Made by a program: the position numbers and the translations under genes
Source of the DNA: Orthonyx spaldingii
Taxonomy: Eukaryota; Chordata; Aves; Passeriformes; Orthonychidae
Reading direction: 5' to 3'
Assembly (NCBI GenBank): GCA_013397795.1
Contig: VZTJ01000255.1
Location: forward strand, 1,629,588 to 1,693,587
Length of the DNA stretch: 64,000 bases
The notes under the pieces: generated by a model
Told to the model about the DNA's origin: nothing
What the model saw: only the letters and a program-made list of their open reading frames with translations
Databases searched by the model: none
In this document: positions 11,878-25,000 of the stretch, piece after piece
Layout: each line of letters begins with the position of its first letter
Numbering within the stretch: position 1 is the first letter of the stretch

Positions 11878-14800
11878 ATTTTATTGACTTTGATTTAATC
11901 CCTACATGATGGGTTTCAGATTAACTCACTGCTTAAAAATGAGTCCTGCATTAATTTTTCAAAATCAACTAATTGTTCTAAGAAAGCTATTTCTTTTAAA
12001 AAGTGATTTAACCACTTAGAACCACATTTGTAATTGCATTTGAGATCCCAAATGTACCTAATGAATTGGGAATGTCAGAGCTTCCCTACTCCAAGATTAA
12101 AACAAACATAAATTTATTATTTAAACTAAATAATACCTGAAGCAAACTGAAAGACCTGCAACTGCTAGAAGATAAACCTTGTAAAATTACAACCTATACA
12201 GTTTCACACAAACGTTAAAATAGGCTCCACCCTAAAGAAGCACTGTGAAAGCTCTTCAGCACAGATTTCACTTCAGAGACTCTGATCTTTCGATCTGTCA
12301 TTACTATGCCACATAGACCTCTAGCTTTACCTCACAGTAAAGCTTCGTAAGATCTTTTTGACATGTGTATTTGTCGTAATTTCTTCCATTTCTCCCCCTC
12401 TCGAGGGAGTCTGAAATGATCAAATGAGAACCCTTTGTCACAAGGCAAGGAAACCCCCAGCTCTGCAACTCTCTTGCACATCTGGAAGCTGCCAAGGGTG
12501 TCCCACTTGGAGTAAGAAAGTATGTGCAGGAGAGTCACTGCTTTTCTATCTCCTTGCCTCCTCAACCTCCTGGAGCCACCAGTGTCCTCATCCTGGGGCA
12601 ACAACTAACAAGATCTCAGCACTCACGCTGAACTAGCACACCTTTTGGCAGGTCTAGACACACCAGTATGAATTTACTACATCTATGAGGCACACTTTGG
12701 GTGCTTAACCCCAAAACTAGATTCTAGATATCTTAACACATTGATGGCAATGTTCATGGCTTAAGGAAACCTGGAATTCAGTTTTCTTCCACCATCTTCT
12801 TTGGCTTTGTGGTTACAAATAAAAGTAATGCTTCTATCAGCTCCCAAAGGAAAATTTATTGAAATATGGAGCTGGGAATTCTCAGAAGAGTTTCCAATTT
12901 CTTATCATTTTCCACAAGCTTAAATCCACTGGAAACAGTGTTAAGCAGATTTAGTAACATTTTACTAAAACAGTAAAGATTACTAACATTTATATCTCTG
13001 AATAGAAGACATTAACTAAGTAACAACAGACCACCATATTTGATCATCCATGGTATCTGTAGATTTTAGACATTAAGTTATTTTCTTTGACTTAAAAATT
13101 GATGTATATTTCCAATCACACCTGGCTTACAAAACAGCTTCAGTAACTTTTTTTAATGTAACCATACATATCTGTATGTTAATACAATTCTACTTCAGTT
13201 AATCTCCAACAGATCCGAGCCACAAAGAGAGTAACACTCAATACAAATCCCCCCACAACAGACAAATATAAATGTAGAATGCAGTAACACAGAAGTCTGG
13301 CTGTGTGGACACCTTGGTGTCCTTTTCTAGCTTTCTAAATCAAAATGCACATCCACTGCTTAGCTGAAGAAGTGACATAAAATCAAGAGCTGCGAGCATA
13401 GCAGCCTGCCTAAATACTGGTGTGATGCTCTGTGCACTTCTGAAGGTATCTGGGATAAATACGGTGAGGCAATATTACTGTACGACAGCAAGACAAAGTA
13501 ATGCTCTCTAGTAATTCTCTATTGCTCACAGCAATAGCAGCAACACAATCAAGATTTCTGATTGGAACTGACGTGTATCAAAAAGGAACTGAGAAGAACA
13601 CACAGTTGCTCCTAACACAAACTCAGTTTTAATACAGAAAATCACTTTCTATACTGTTATACTTGATAAATAACAGTAACAATATTAGCTAACATTCAAA
13701 GAACAGGAGTCTGAAACTTTTAAAAGTTCAGAACAAAAGCATATATAAAGTTCACAAGATATTACTGTAAAGGACAAGATTAAGAGCCCATTTGAATTAA
13801 GCCAAAGCAGACAAAGGGGAAAGGTGTTTCATAAAATAAGGGAACAGTGCCAACAGGGACAGCATTCATTTTCCCTGTAAGCCAAAATGCCATTACTACT
13901 ACAAATGATTCAGAAATTATATCAGGAAAATAGAGTGTGACCTGAGCACATGACAAGAACAGTGAGAGGTTCTGCTGCCTACACCCACTGCTTGACCCAC
14001 TGTATCCTGCATGAACCCTGTTCAGTCTGCAGCTCCAGTGGACACCAACCTCCTTGCAGACCTTGGGCCACAACTACCAGCTTCTCCTATATATAATGGA
14101 TGTCCTACCAAGAATAATGCACATCCCTATACTTATAAAAATTAATCCCACACAGTCTGGGGATATTGTAAGGAATACACCATCGCACAGAGTCAATTCA
14201 GGTGAGATACCCATGTTTACGAGGATTAGACTAAGCAAAAGGAGGCCTGCAGCCTATCACAGGATATGTTTCCATACTACTTTTATTTCAGGGTAACTGT
14301 GTGATTTTGCTTGCAGCTAGTCATGATACACACAGTGCAACCACCACAGATACAGTACACTGGATACTGGTATTCACAGGTGGCTCTCCGGCACTTTTAT
14401 GTAGATTTTCACAAAAAGGGTACAATAAAGAAGGTAAAAGCACAGCAAAACACACACAGGCAACATGTCAATTTTCCCATTTAGCGTCACCAATTCACCT
14501 CAGCCTTGATATGCATCAGGTCCCTTTTTTCTCTTCTATGCCCTTCTTGATGAGAGGCTGACAGCCACATTTTAGAGTGGTAGTTTTCTGCTTAGGGTAA
14601 ATACTCACTAGGAACAAGCATTAGAACAGACATTATTTCACTTATTGCCCAAGACAGCACTTAAGCTTATTTCTTGAATAGTGAAAGGCTAATATATTGC
14701 TTAAACACAACATTGATTACTGACATGCTTTCCTTCACTTATATTTTATGTAGTTACTTGTTTGGCAGTAAAACTTAAGTTCACATTTAGCAAGGCACTT

Positions 14801-15657
14801 AGGCCACATTTCATTAAAACATATATATACCCCTGTGAAAAATGATTTTTGCTCTCTCCATATTAATAATTGCTCTGCAATACCAAAAGACTGACAGAAA
14901 AAAAAATCAAGTACTGCTCTGAAGGAGTGGCAAGCTCGTACCAGAACATGACAACCCACTTTAGAAACTGCTGTTCTGCATAGGTAAATGTGTGCATCAT
15001 TGGAGATGGAGACGTATGGAAGATGTCTTTGGATCTGTCATCAGCACAGAACTGTTCCATCATAACAGGCTGCCACAATGTGTACACTACAAAATTTCCT
15101 ACAGCACTGAACTGTGGGATTTCTGCTGAAGAATAATTTTGGCCCTCCACAAATGCCATCAGGAAATTCAAAATGGAGCTCAAGTGTAAGAAAAGACTGT
15201 TGAAAATAGGGCACAGAAGAGGATAAACAGGATTGTAATAAGAAAACATTTGTACACTTATTATAAAAGGTACATTAACAACTCATATTGACCTATAACA
15301 CTGCAGTCTTCCTGTCCTTTATTTTTCTATTTATTCAAGCAAAGACACTTCTCTAATGCAGAGAACAAACACTGTTCTTGCATATCCATAGGGGTAAAAG
15401 GAAAAACTAGTGCTACGCCTTTATAACTAGTGCTATACTTTCATATATGGAACACATACTTCACGAACACAAGTTCAGAAGTGACACACCAGGAATTTAA
15501 CAGGGCTGCAATGTCTTAGGAGATTAGCCCTAGAAAAGGCACAACACATTTGCATGCTTTCTAGCTGAATAAACCACTCATGCAGTTTTATCTACCAATT
15601 TTTCCTAGAGGGCTTGCTTATCAGCTGATTACCAAGAAACCAAGCTGCTTGGTAAGT

Positions 15658-15771
15658 CAAAAAAAAAAAAAAACAACAAAAACAAAACAAAACAAAAAAA
15701 CCCCAAAAGGAAAACAACAACAACAAAAACCTAAAGAAACAAAAACCAAACAAACAAACAAAAAAAAAAAC
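15658..15771. repeat. A-rich low-complexity tract
   Basis: About 114 bases made of A runs broken by single C or CC (aac, aaac, aaaac units). It may be the decayed tail of a retroposed sequence or a simple repeat that has grown. An open frame across it codes only for K, T, N and Q-rich low-complexity peptide and is not a gene. Confidence 0.9.
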
Positions 15772-18700
15772 CCAGAGGAAAAACTTCTAACCTTCGTTTC
15801 CAAAGAAACATTGACAAATACTAAATTTGATCTGATTTTAATGTTAGCTGTTTAAAAATCATATGTATCCTTTAACAACCTACTTTAACAGTAGCAGAGA
15901 TCAAAGAAACTAATCTATACTGGTCTCACATTAAGATTTTTTTCCAAATATGATTTAAGAGTCCACCTTGGATCAAAGGCAGTATTTAATACACAACTAT
16001 TTGACCAATCTACTGCAGTGAGACAGAATTATCCAGTAAATATTTCTATCGGTACCTGTTAATGTGATCTTTGAAATATGAATATTTAAGCCTCCTGACA
16101 CTGAAGTTTATAATAACAAACATAAGGCATAATTATATCATAACTAATGCTAAGATTAGTTTTTTACTCAAATCTTTGGCTTTCTTTCTACTTGCTAAGG
16201 TTCCAACAACAAGCCCTCTACTGCTATATTTCTATGGGAACATGTTCCATCTTACAGAGTTGGTTACTTTTACAGTTATCAAGGGAAAGAATTCACCTGC
16301 TTCCTTAAAGCACAGCCAATGAATCTTTCTTGTAATGGTTAATTATGAAAAGATTCACTTTTCATTTCATGATAAACTAGACATTTATGTCCTTGTCATG
16401 TCTGCTTCCTGTGGAAAAAAGAAGGGTGTTGCACAGGTCACGATGAAGAAGAAAAAACAAAAAGAAATAATTCCTTCTCCTCCACCTTCTTCAGGATTCT
16501 TCCTTTGTTTTCTTCTTTTTTTTTATTTAATAATTTCTTCCATGTCACTGCCTTAACTTTACAGATTTTAATGCAGCTGACAAATAACAAATTTCTTAAA
16601 TACAAAATAATATTTCATACCCTCATGTGCTAATAAAATTTAAAAACTCAACATGAAAACCAATCTTATTTCAACTAATAATCACTATTACTGGCTTAGC
16701 TTACCTAAAAAAAACCTGATTGTGGAGGCTCATAAATTGATCCAATTTCACAGCCTACACAGTCTTTCTGGTGGGCTTTCTGGTTTTTATTTGTTTTAAG
16801 AAATACCTCACTATAGTCCTTGTCTACTGTCTCCACTTAAAACAAGACACATCAAGCTAAAGAGTCTGAAAAATCAACAGAAGTTACTGTAGCACTCTAC
16901 ATTAATCCATATCCTAGCACACTGCCACTAATATTACTGTTTAAATTTCTCAGACTTGGTTTGTTCACAGTTATATTTCACCATACTCACTAGAATTGGC
17001 CAACTGTGAATTGGTACCCTAGAAAATCCAAAGTATGACAGGTAAGAGCTGCAGTCATTTCAGCTTAAATCATATTCAAGCATCACTCCAAGTACACATT
17101 TTGGTGCATTAAAATAACCGCCTTAATCTTTATGTGCACTAGGATCAGATCATCCAGTGGATGTTGAGAATTCAAACTGGCATAAATAACTGTGCTCTGC
17201 AGACAGAGGCACCCTTTCCAGAAGTTCTCTGAGGGAAGCTTTAATTTGTGCTTAGGGCTTCATGGCAGCCCTACCAGCAGAGTTGCCTCAGGGACATGCT
17301 GAATTCATATTGCTGTGACACGCAGCCATGTGTGTGTGCAGAGGCCACACCAGTCACAGGTAAGACAGATAAATCAAATGGTAGCATCCCCCCCATCTGC
17401 TTTTGTATTATCTGCCCCACTTTGTGCCAATTTCCTCCAGCTTCCCCAACACCTCTTGCTTTGCTGTTCTTCCTTAAGACATGGGATGGGGATTTGTCAA
17501 AGTCAATGAGCACTTTATTACAGTGAGAGTGCTCAGTAATGAACAATTCAGCAATTTAATGAGATTCTGTAGATCTGTCTCCAGCCTGTCCATCAAGTTT
17601 CACTTCTATAAAGCACCCTGACACTAATCCTCTGGCATACCCAATCTTCACCCTGGGCTGAATATTAGATTCTTCCATGGTATATTGCATTACCACTATA
17701 ACCTTAGCAAAAATGATGAACTTAACTACACTTGAGGCAATATAGCTGGTCTGATTTGATTTTCTTCTATTGGGTTGACTATGAGAGAATTACTTATTTA
17801 CTAAGATAAAGCAAAAAACCAGTTTCTTACTGCCTTCTGAATGCCCAAATTGGTAAATATTTATATGTGTCTTTTAATCCATTCTGGGGACCTGGAATAT
17901 TTATAAATATATATTTATTCCTGGTTTCACAAACTGAATTAAAAAGATGCATGCACATTTTGCCTGCAGCAGAAAACTAGTTTAAAAAAATTCTTCGGAA
18001 CAGCATTAGTAACCTTTAGAGAGGCAATTATGATAACACTTAAATGGACAGTGTGGAGTTTGTTGTCACTCAGAAAGCAGCATATTACCTATAAGTATCT
18101 CTCCCAGTATGACCCTGCAACAGAAACAGAGGCTTTATCATATTTGCCTCATGAAGTGTTCATTGACTGGAGTGCACACAATTAAGAAAATTACTTCTGA
18201 GTCCAAGTCTTTCTTGCAGGACAGGACAGTGAGACAGGATTTAAAAACTCCCACTTCCCAAACACCATTACAGCAGGTTAGAGAGGGCACATTACTTGGG
18301 ATGCGCCTGCTCATTACTGAGCGAGTATTAAGTTATACTTGTATGGCTTCCTACAGAAACTCTTCTTGCAAAAGTATACCCAAGCATGTAGCTAGGGGAT
18401 TCCACTGACTCTGCAGAGAAACGATGATAAAACCCAATCAGCCAAGCATCCATGCTCCACGCATAAACTTGTACATCAAAACTTGTTTTTGATAATGGGA
18501 TTATGGGCTAGGACTCCAGAGTGGTGTGCCTTAAAAACCTAAACCAAACTCAACCTATCATTATATGTAGTGTTCTGTTGTACAGGCATCCTCCCAAGAC
18601 TAGGACAGGAAAAAGTCAAACTTTATTTTGGTATTTGCAGAAAATACCATCTTTGTAAGATACTCCATAATCTAAAGCCTCAAAATTTTGGAAACAAATA

Positions 18701-19444
18701 TGCCTGTTACCATACTGAAGGGTTATGTTATATCTTCATACTGGTTTTGTGGTTTGAAGAACTTAACCTGATATTTTTATTTTTTTAAGAATAAATATTT
18801 TATTCCTGCATGACACTATTCATCCACAGAACATGAAGCGTGCCACTGATGAATCCACACTTTATACTTTGAGAAACTGATGACATCTAAATGTAATTGT
18901 TTCCTTAGAATAATCCAAAAGATAAATAGATAAATAATAGGAGCTGAAATACAAATCAGTCTTCTGAATCACAGTCTTCTCTGTTGGGCCAATATAACCC
19001 TCTTCCTAAAAGGAATGCACAGGTTTCTTTTCAGCAAGTTTCCTTCTGCCTTGAAATACATGGAAATGCTTTCCTCTCTACAACATAACAGCAAAAAAGA
19101 AACAGAAAGAAGTCTTTGGGTAATCAATATTACAGAGACTTCCTTCCACTCTATAGTGAATTTTTACAGACATATGATGGGAATGTTTCCAAGAACAGAT
19201 ACTGGTTTAGTTTTTGTGTTTCTCTTAATAGGCTATGTATTTTTCTCAATTACGTTTCCTCCCAACCCATACACACTAGAGGCCACAACATAATGCATTT
19301 ATCCTGTTAATATTTATGGCTAGCAACCTGGTCCTTTTCTAGATCCAATGTTTTAAAAGGAAGCGATCTCCAGCTTCTTGCCACAAACTTTCCACTGAAG
19401 CCTCCACTGAGAGCAGAGCAGAGCTACCTGTGTGATGATTCTCT

Positions 19445-19680
19445 CATTTGCTTCAGGCAAAGTCAGCCGTGGTGGCCCAAACAATTTCCATGACTATTGA
19501 AGTTATACAGCTAAATTTGTCTGAAGTGAATGAGAGAGACTGCAGAAGCAGGTTTGCAACCAGACTCATGGCACTAGCTTCATCAGAGGCAATTATAATT
19601 GATTTGCATGCATCAGCCATCTCTTCCCACCAAAAAAGTCAAATCTGGAGGAAAATCTCTGGCTGTATTTAAGTAGCAGA
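19445..19680. promoter_or_regulatory. Candidate conserved non-coding element with octamer
   Basis: The block lies 220 bases downstream of the BACK exon in gene direction. It carries an exact octamer attttgcat-type POU word (atttgcat, 19602-19609) directly next to a taattg homeodomain word at 19596-19601. A plus-strand open frame of 74 codons covers it and an ag acceptor-like site precedes it, but the peptide is not recognised. I favour a regulatory role. Confidence 0.33.
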
Positions 19681-19899
19681 AGTTAAACAGCATGACAAAT
19701 TTCTCTTTCAAACAAAGTAATTGCATTAACACAACACAACATTTTTAGAATTTCATTTAGAAATTTCCCTCAGTTGTTATTCACAGTTTTTGCTCAAGTG
19801 CTTATTCTCCCTCAAGATTGCTCCAGGGTTTCAAAACAACAGATTACTGCTATGGTTTATACAGTGTCACACATTCTGGTTGTTCACCAATCTCCTTAC

Positions 19900-20115
19900 C
19901 TGCCAGATTTGTTCTTCGCTGAGTGAAGTGAGTCTATCGCTTTTAAAAACCTCTCGAAGAAGACAGTATGGGAGTGCCAGAACTTCTTCAGGATGACTCT
20001 TCAATAGCTCAGAGAGATGTTTTACTAAGAAGCCAATGACTGCATTCTCCAACAAAGTGAGGTTGAAGAGATCTGCAAGCTTGTATAGGTCCAAGTAATT
20101 AAAACTATTTAATTC
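19900..20115 (-). CDS. KLHL32: KLHL32 internal coding exon, 3-box and start of BACK domain
   Basis: The minus strand encodes 72 residues, beginning ELNSFNYLDLYKLADLFNLT and ending SLSEEQIWQ. It matches about residues 138-209 of KLHL32. The NYLDLYKLADLFNLTLLENAV segment is the usual helical stretch after BTB, where family members carry a C-x-L-Y-xx-A-xx-Y type pattern. The FLVKHLSELLKSHPEEVLALPYCLLREVFKSD segment is the beginning of BACK, and SEEQIWQ leads to the next exon, which should begin LAVRWLE. The acceptor is tttcatccatttag|GAA and the donor is CAG|gtaagg. Both ends are phase 0 and the length is 216 nt. The intron to the previous known exon is about 23 kb, unless the candidate exon at 21426-21530 is used. 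I could not find the following exon in bases 1-19899, so the remaining BACK and the Kelch repeats lie outside the window. Confidence 0.94.
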
Positions 20116-21425
20116 CTAAATGGATGAAACAAACAAAATACACATCACCAAAAATCCCACATACAAAACAGAGAATATAAAAATCCACACATCTCAGATA
20201 ATGAAAAAAGGTTATTCTTTTGAAGCTGTAGAGAAGGGAGGTAATATAACTTAAAGTTAATTAACACAGCCTCATTCAAAATGTATATGTAAGTGTTACC
20301 AGTGCATATGCAAATATATATGATAGTACCAATTTATATTGCAACTCCTAAGGTTATATATGCATAAAGCATCTGTAAGAAATATGGATTAGTACATAAT
20401 ATAATAAACCAGCATGATTTACACTGTATGTCAAGAGCTCACAGGAACTAACAAGTGGATTTTAAAAATGCATTTTTTAACTACAATGGTTTGTTACAAA
20501 GCAATTGTTTGCCCATTATTTACTATTTAGATTGAACTAGAGCACCTGTATAGCAGAACTTTTCATTCTATGAAACCTCACAAAATACAAGATGCTGAGC
20601 TACATTTTCTTACGTATGAATTTTTCTTCAATGAACAAATGACCTCTTTTATATTTCTCCAACCACTGGCATCAATGTATAGTGGATTTTGGCCTCCTCT
20701 TTCTCCCTTCTAGCAGCTGAAAATATGAAGAGACAAAAGCTACAGTAGCTCAAGGCAGGAAGCTTTGTCCATCCTGCTAACAGATGACCTATATTTATGG
20801 GCTAATGTTTTCAATTTGGCATCCCTCGTAAATTAGTACCTGGACAACTAACTACTGCAGTTCTAGACCACACTGCTCCCTTCAGGGAAGAGGCCAAGAA
20901 TTCACCTGTATTAGAGAAAAGTACCCAGGGCACCTCGGAAATAATAATGTTTACCCGTTTTCTCTATTCTTGCTGCATGCTCACACCTCTCTTCCTCTCT
21001 CCTCCGCAATCCTGGTTTTCATCTTCCAATTTACCGCATTGCTCCCTATCAGCCACCTTCTCCTTGACCAGCCCCATGTGTGAGAATGACAAGGAGCCTC
21101 GTCAGTCTCACTTTGCTGGTGAGTTAACACGGGGACTGGAGCAAGGAAGAGAAACAGACTAAATTAAGTCAATTTCACTTTCACTGCTCTGCTGGATGGA
21201 ATGGCAGCACCAAATGAAACTGACAAGAAATCTTGTAAATGTCAAATGAGCTGCACGGCTGGCAGATAGAGCAGAGCAACAGGGAAGATGGGAAAGTGCG
21301 AAGAGGGGTTTTTTTGGAATGTTTTATGGACTACATCTTGAACGTGTGAATTGGGTGCCTGTCCCAATGACTGTGGAGCTGTTTATGCATATGCAATGGA
21401 GAGTGGAGAAAGAATTTTTTTTTAC

Positions 21426-21530
21426 CTGCTTAGAGGAGTCAGTACTGGAGGAAATGGAATCAAATTCCTGTGGAGGTTCCTGCTTAATCTCCCAGTCTGA
21501 ACAGTGCACCGTCACTAGCACAGTTGTACA
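21426..21530 (-). CDS. Candidate alternative (cassette) exon of KLHL32
   Basis: The minus strand is open for 35 codons between an acceptor (ggatttatctttag) and a donor (CAG|gtaaaa). The peptide starts CTTVLVTVHCSDWEIKQEPP and ends with a serine-rich tail, STDSSKQ. Both ends are phase 0, as for all three KLHL32 exons seen here, so inclusion between 43170-43268 and 19900-20115 would add 35 residues between BTB and BACK without a frame shift. The IKQE word fits the SUMO consensus (hydrophobic-K-x-E), and the stretch is acidic and serine-rich, which suggests a disordered insert. Against it: I do not recall this segment in the main KLHL32 isoform, the pyrimidine tract is weak, and the opposite strand is open over the same bases. 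Only splice-site and frame logic supports it. It could also be a chance open stretch or an exon of an undescribed transcript. Confidence 0.42.
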
Positions 21531-22063
21531 CTAAAGATAAATCCTATTCATTATCTACTTAGACTGCTGCATAAGAGTTTCACATGGTTTTCTTGGAAGA
21601 ACAAAGATAAGTTCTTTACATTGTCAGAACAAGCACTAACAGCCATCATCCCAAAAGCCACAGTTATTCTTGTGTCAGCTCCTCCTCACACTAACACAGA
21701 GGAGGTAAGGATAAAACTGCAGTTGCAGAAAGAAAGAGAAAAAAATGAATTTTACATGAGAAGTATCTGGTCTGTGTGCTTGCTTGGTAATTTAATATCT
21801 TCAGATCACAGATGGTACCTCACAACACCACTCCTGTGATGGCCATGCAATGGTGGCAACAACACATAGGAGTCTAATCAAAGCAAACATCACAGTATTT
21901 GACAAGCAACAACCACAGTTTATTGTCCCTGGTTTAGAAAATGATCTTTTCAAAGAACTCACTGATTGAGTAGATCTCAAATGCCAGAAAGAAATTTAGA
22001 AGAGCTCAGTGTTTATTTATTGAGCTTTTTTTGTGGTCAATGGCTATGTCTAGGGAGGATAAA

Positions 22064-22084
22064 AATAAATAAATAAATAAATAA
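22064..22084. repeat. AAAT tetranucleotide microsatellite
   Basis: About five units of AAAT in a row. Confidence 0.92.
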
Positions 22085-25000
22085 TCAAGCACTGTGAGCT
22101 GAGGATCAACAGCCCCACTAAAATACATGCCTGGTCAAACTCCACTAAGTGTCAGTTGAAAAGTAGAGGTGGCTTTTAGCAGGCTTCAGAAGAAGACAAT
22201 ACTGGAGATAACATAATAAAATCTTTCCTTATTAGAGAGAACCACTAATGAGACACACAAATGCAATCTACCCCTGAAAAATCTTAACATTTCCGGTGAA
22301 ATCTCAATGACACTGGTAAGCCTTAATTTTTGGTTTGGATATTTTTCATGATCCTCCAAACTTCCCTATCCCCTCAAATCAACAGCAATTGAAGTCGTTT
22401 TTACGAAAGCTGTCTTACAGTTGAAGAGGCCAAATATACTTGTGGATGTATAAATAAAATCTCACCAGTTGTTTATTTACGATACTGCATGTAATAACTT
22501 ATTTCAGATACTTATTTATGTATGTGTGTTTATTTATTTATTATTGGGGTTATGTGTTTACTTATTTTCATTGCTAAGTTTCAGATGATTTTTGATGCTT
22601 CCTAACATATTGTACTAGTTACCTGCTGAACTCACAGTTTACTTCTTAATGAATGCTGCAAGTGTGTTTTGTTAAAACTGGTCTTGGCCTGAAATCAGTA
22701 ACATTCATTTCTGGTTTTGTAAGGTTAGAGTTGATCTACGGGTTTGTATTTCACAGACAAAGAGTCAAATAGTGCATTAGCTTTTACAAATGAAAATCTA
22801 GATTATACAGTACTGTACATTACTGTCTCAGTTATGATCCTAGAGGGCAAAAATGTCACACTGAGATTTCTCAATGTATACCCCAGATCATATAACTTTG
22901 CTCTTATAAGTGGTAAGACTTTCAGAAATAGACTAAAATGCAATATGTAAGATAGCTGGAAGAAAAATGCATCTTACCTTCTAGCTTTAAAAAAGTCCCA
23001 CAGGAAGGATCAAAGCAATCACCATCAACTCAGTTTGATTTGAATAGATTTTTCACACTGAATCCTTAATTGAATTAAAACTTTGGTAAATGGTGAAATA
23101 GGTTACTAAACAGGAAACTTAAGTGTGGTCATGAGTAACAGTATGGCAGTCTCTGCTTTCCACAGATTTTATTATATTGTGTTAATTGAGCAACTACAAA
23201 ATTTTGAAGTAGTGTGCAACTTTCTTCTGGTACTGTATTGCAGTATATGTTCTTTGAAAACACGCAATACAAACCAGGCTGAAGTAAATTACTGAAACTT
23301 TTAACCCCCTTTTTCATAAACTTTTACATATATGCCACTTATCTTTTTTGAACTGAAGGATGAAATATGAACACAAGCAGAACTGTCACTATGAGCTGAA
23401 GAGAATCAGGGAAAGGTAGTGATCCTATCTCTTCTAATATGATGTATGTTACACTGCCAAAACACATGCAGACTAAGAAAATCTGTATAAAATTATAGAT
23501 ACAGCACTTAAAACTGAAGTTGAAATAGTTCTGAAATCTCACAGTAAACTCAAACCAATTTAGTAAATTGGCCAAATTATTGATCAGTGTCTACTTCTAA
23601 AATAAGAAACTACCTTAGATCCTATGCATACTACTTAGTGTGCATCCCCCCACTGAAGTAAGGGAATCCATTGTTCCACACTACTGGTCTTCTGATTCAG
23701 GAGTATCAACCTTTAGATGCCAAACCAATTCAACAATGAGCCGACATTTAAAAGCCTCATAAAAGAAAATATGTTCTACAAACAAACATCATCTGAAAGA
23801 TGACAACATTAAATATTCAAAATAAATGATGTGACAGTGTGCATATTGTGATACAGAGGTGTATTTTAACATAGAGATATAATAAATTGTCAAACAGGAA
23901 AAATAGATATAAACATTGTGTTTAAATTGCTTCCAAAACCATCTTTACTCACTCGTACTTTAAACAATAATTGCCTTGCACAAGCCACAGAAAAGGATGT
24001 AACAGATTGATAAATTAGAGTTAATCATAACCAAGTACACAGCAGACTACAATATACCTCTATTCCTGTGTTCCATGTTATAAATAGCACAAAAAGCACA
24101 AGGAGAACTAAGGGGAAAGAATGCATTTCTTTATGACCTTATTTGAAAGATAAACTCCTTGGGGAAATACAATTTATTCAGATTATCAAGACCCTGCTGT
24201 GCAAATCTACAGTCTGGGAGCACACTATGGAGATCAAACAATATTTACTTTATTCTGTTGGGTATAAAAGCTTTTAATGAATGCATAATTAAAACAGAAA
24301 AAGTATATACAGCTTTAGAATTCCACTGCCAAGCCAAGCCATTAATATCCAAAGTACCGTACTCAGTTGTAACTCCACCTGCTTCCTATTTAGATTACAA
24401 CATTGTAATAAATCAAGGTATTAAATAACTAGTCCTGCTGCTGTAGCAGAGAAGAGTTGCATGGTGACACTATTTCCCCTATTCCTAAAAGGGGTCCAGC
24501 CTCTTTAAAGCAAAAAAAAAAAAAAAACAACCCCAAGTATGAGGTCTCTGAGACAGGGACAGAGATATTCAAAATCCTTAAGCAGCACTCAGTACAACAG
24601 GGTCTTGACCCTATGTCCTCCAGATTCTCTGCCACATTAAATACTATGAACCAGCTGCGCCATTCAGAAGAGAACCTTGACAAAAATCATAGCAAAGATG
24701 GACTCTCAATAGATAAGGGATAGTAACAAAATGAAAAACTGTAGTGACAAAAATATACTTACCTGACAACAACAGGGATCAACACAATTTTAAGATAAAA
24801 GAAATCCAGTTCTGCTGGTTCTAGCTGTTTCTTTCTATATCAAAGGTTTTAGTTCTGCAAAACCTCACACATTTGCCTAAGAACTAACAGATCATGCACA
24901 CATTCAACAGCACAGCAACAGACAAACGTTTCGCAATAAACATAAGCACAAAAAGTATATTTTAGATCTTATTTGAAATTTGTCTCTGTTAAACACCAAA

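Larger units (their letters stand above)
1..19899 (-). other. KLHL32: KLHL32 intron (partial), downstream of the BACK exon
   Basis: The intron begins with gtaagg at 19899 and runs out of the window at base 1. The expected next exon (LAVRWLEHNC onwards) was not found here on the minus strand. It holds a CR1 fragment at 11496-11877, simple repeats at 4369-4382, 4682-4699, 6475-6499 and 15658-15771, two perfect short inverted repeats (2109-2133, 9060-9083), and three candidate conserved non-coding blocks (5840-6120, 8420-8770, 19445-19680). The remaining DNA is AT-rich with no supported gene. Confidence 0.75.

Noticed and set aside
14863..15249. A 128-codon ATG-initiated open frame on the minus strand
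   Set aside because: I recognise no domain. A frame this long is expected about once by chance in 64 kb at this base composition (rough estimate, about 38% GC), and I saw no splice or family signal.
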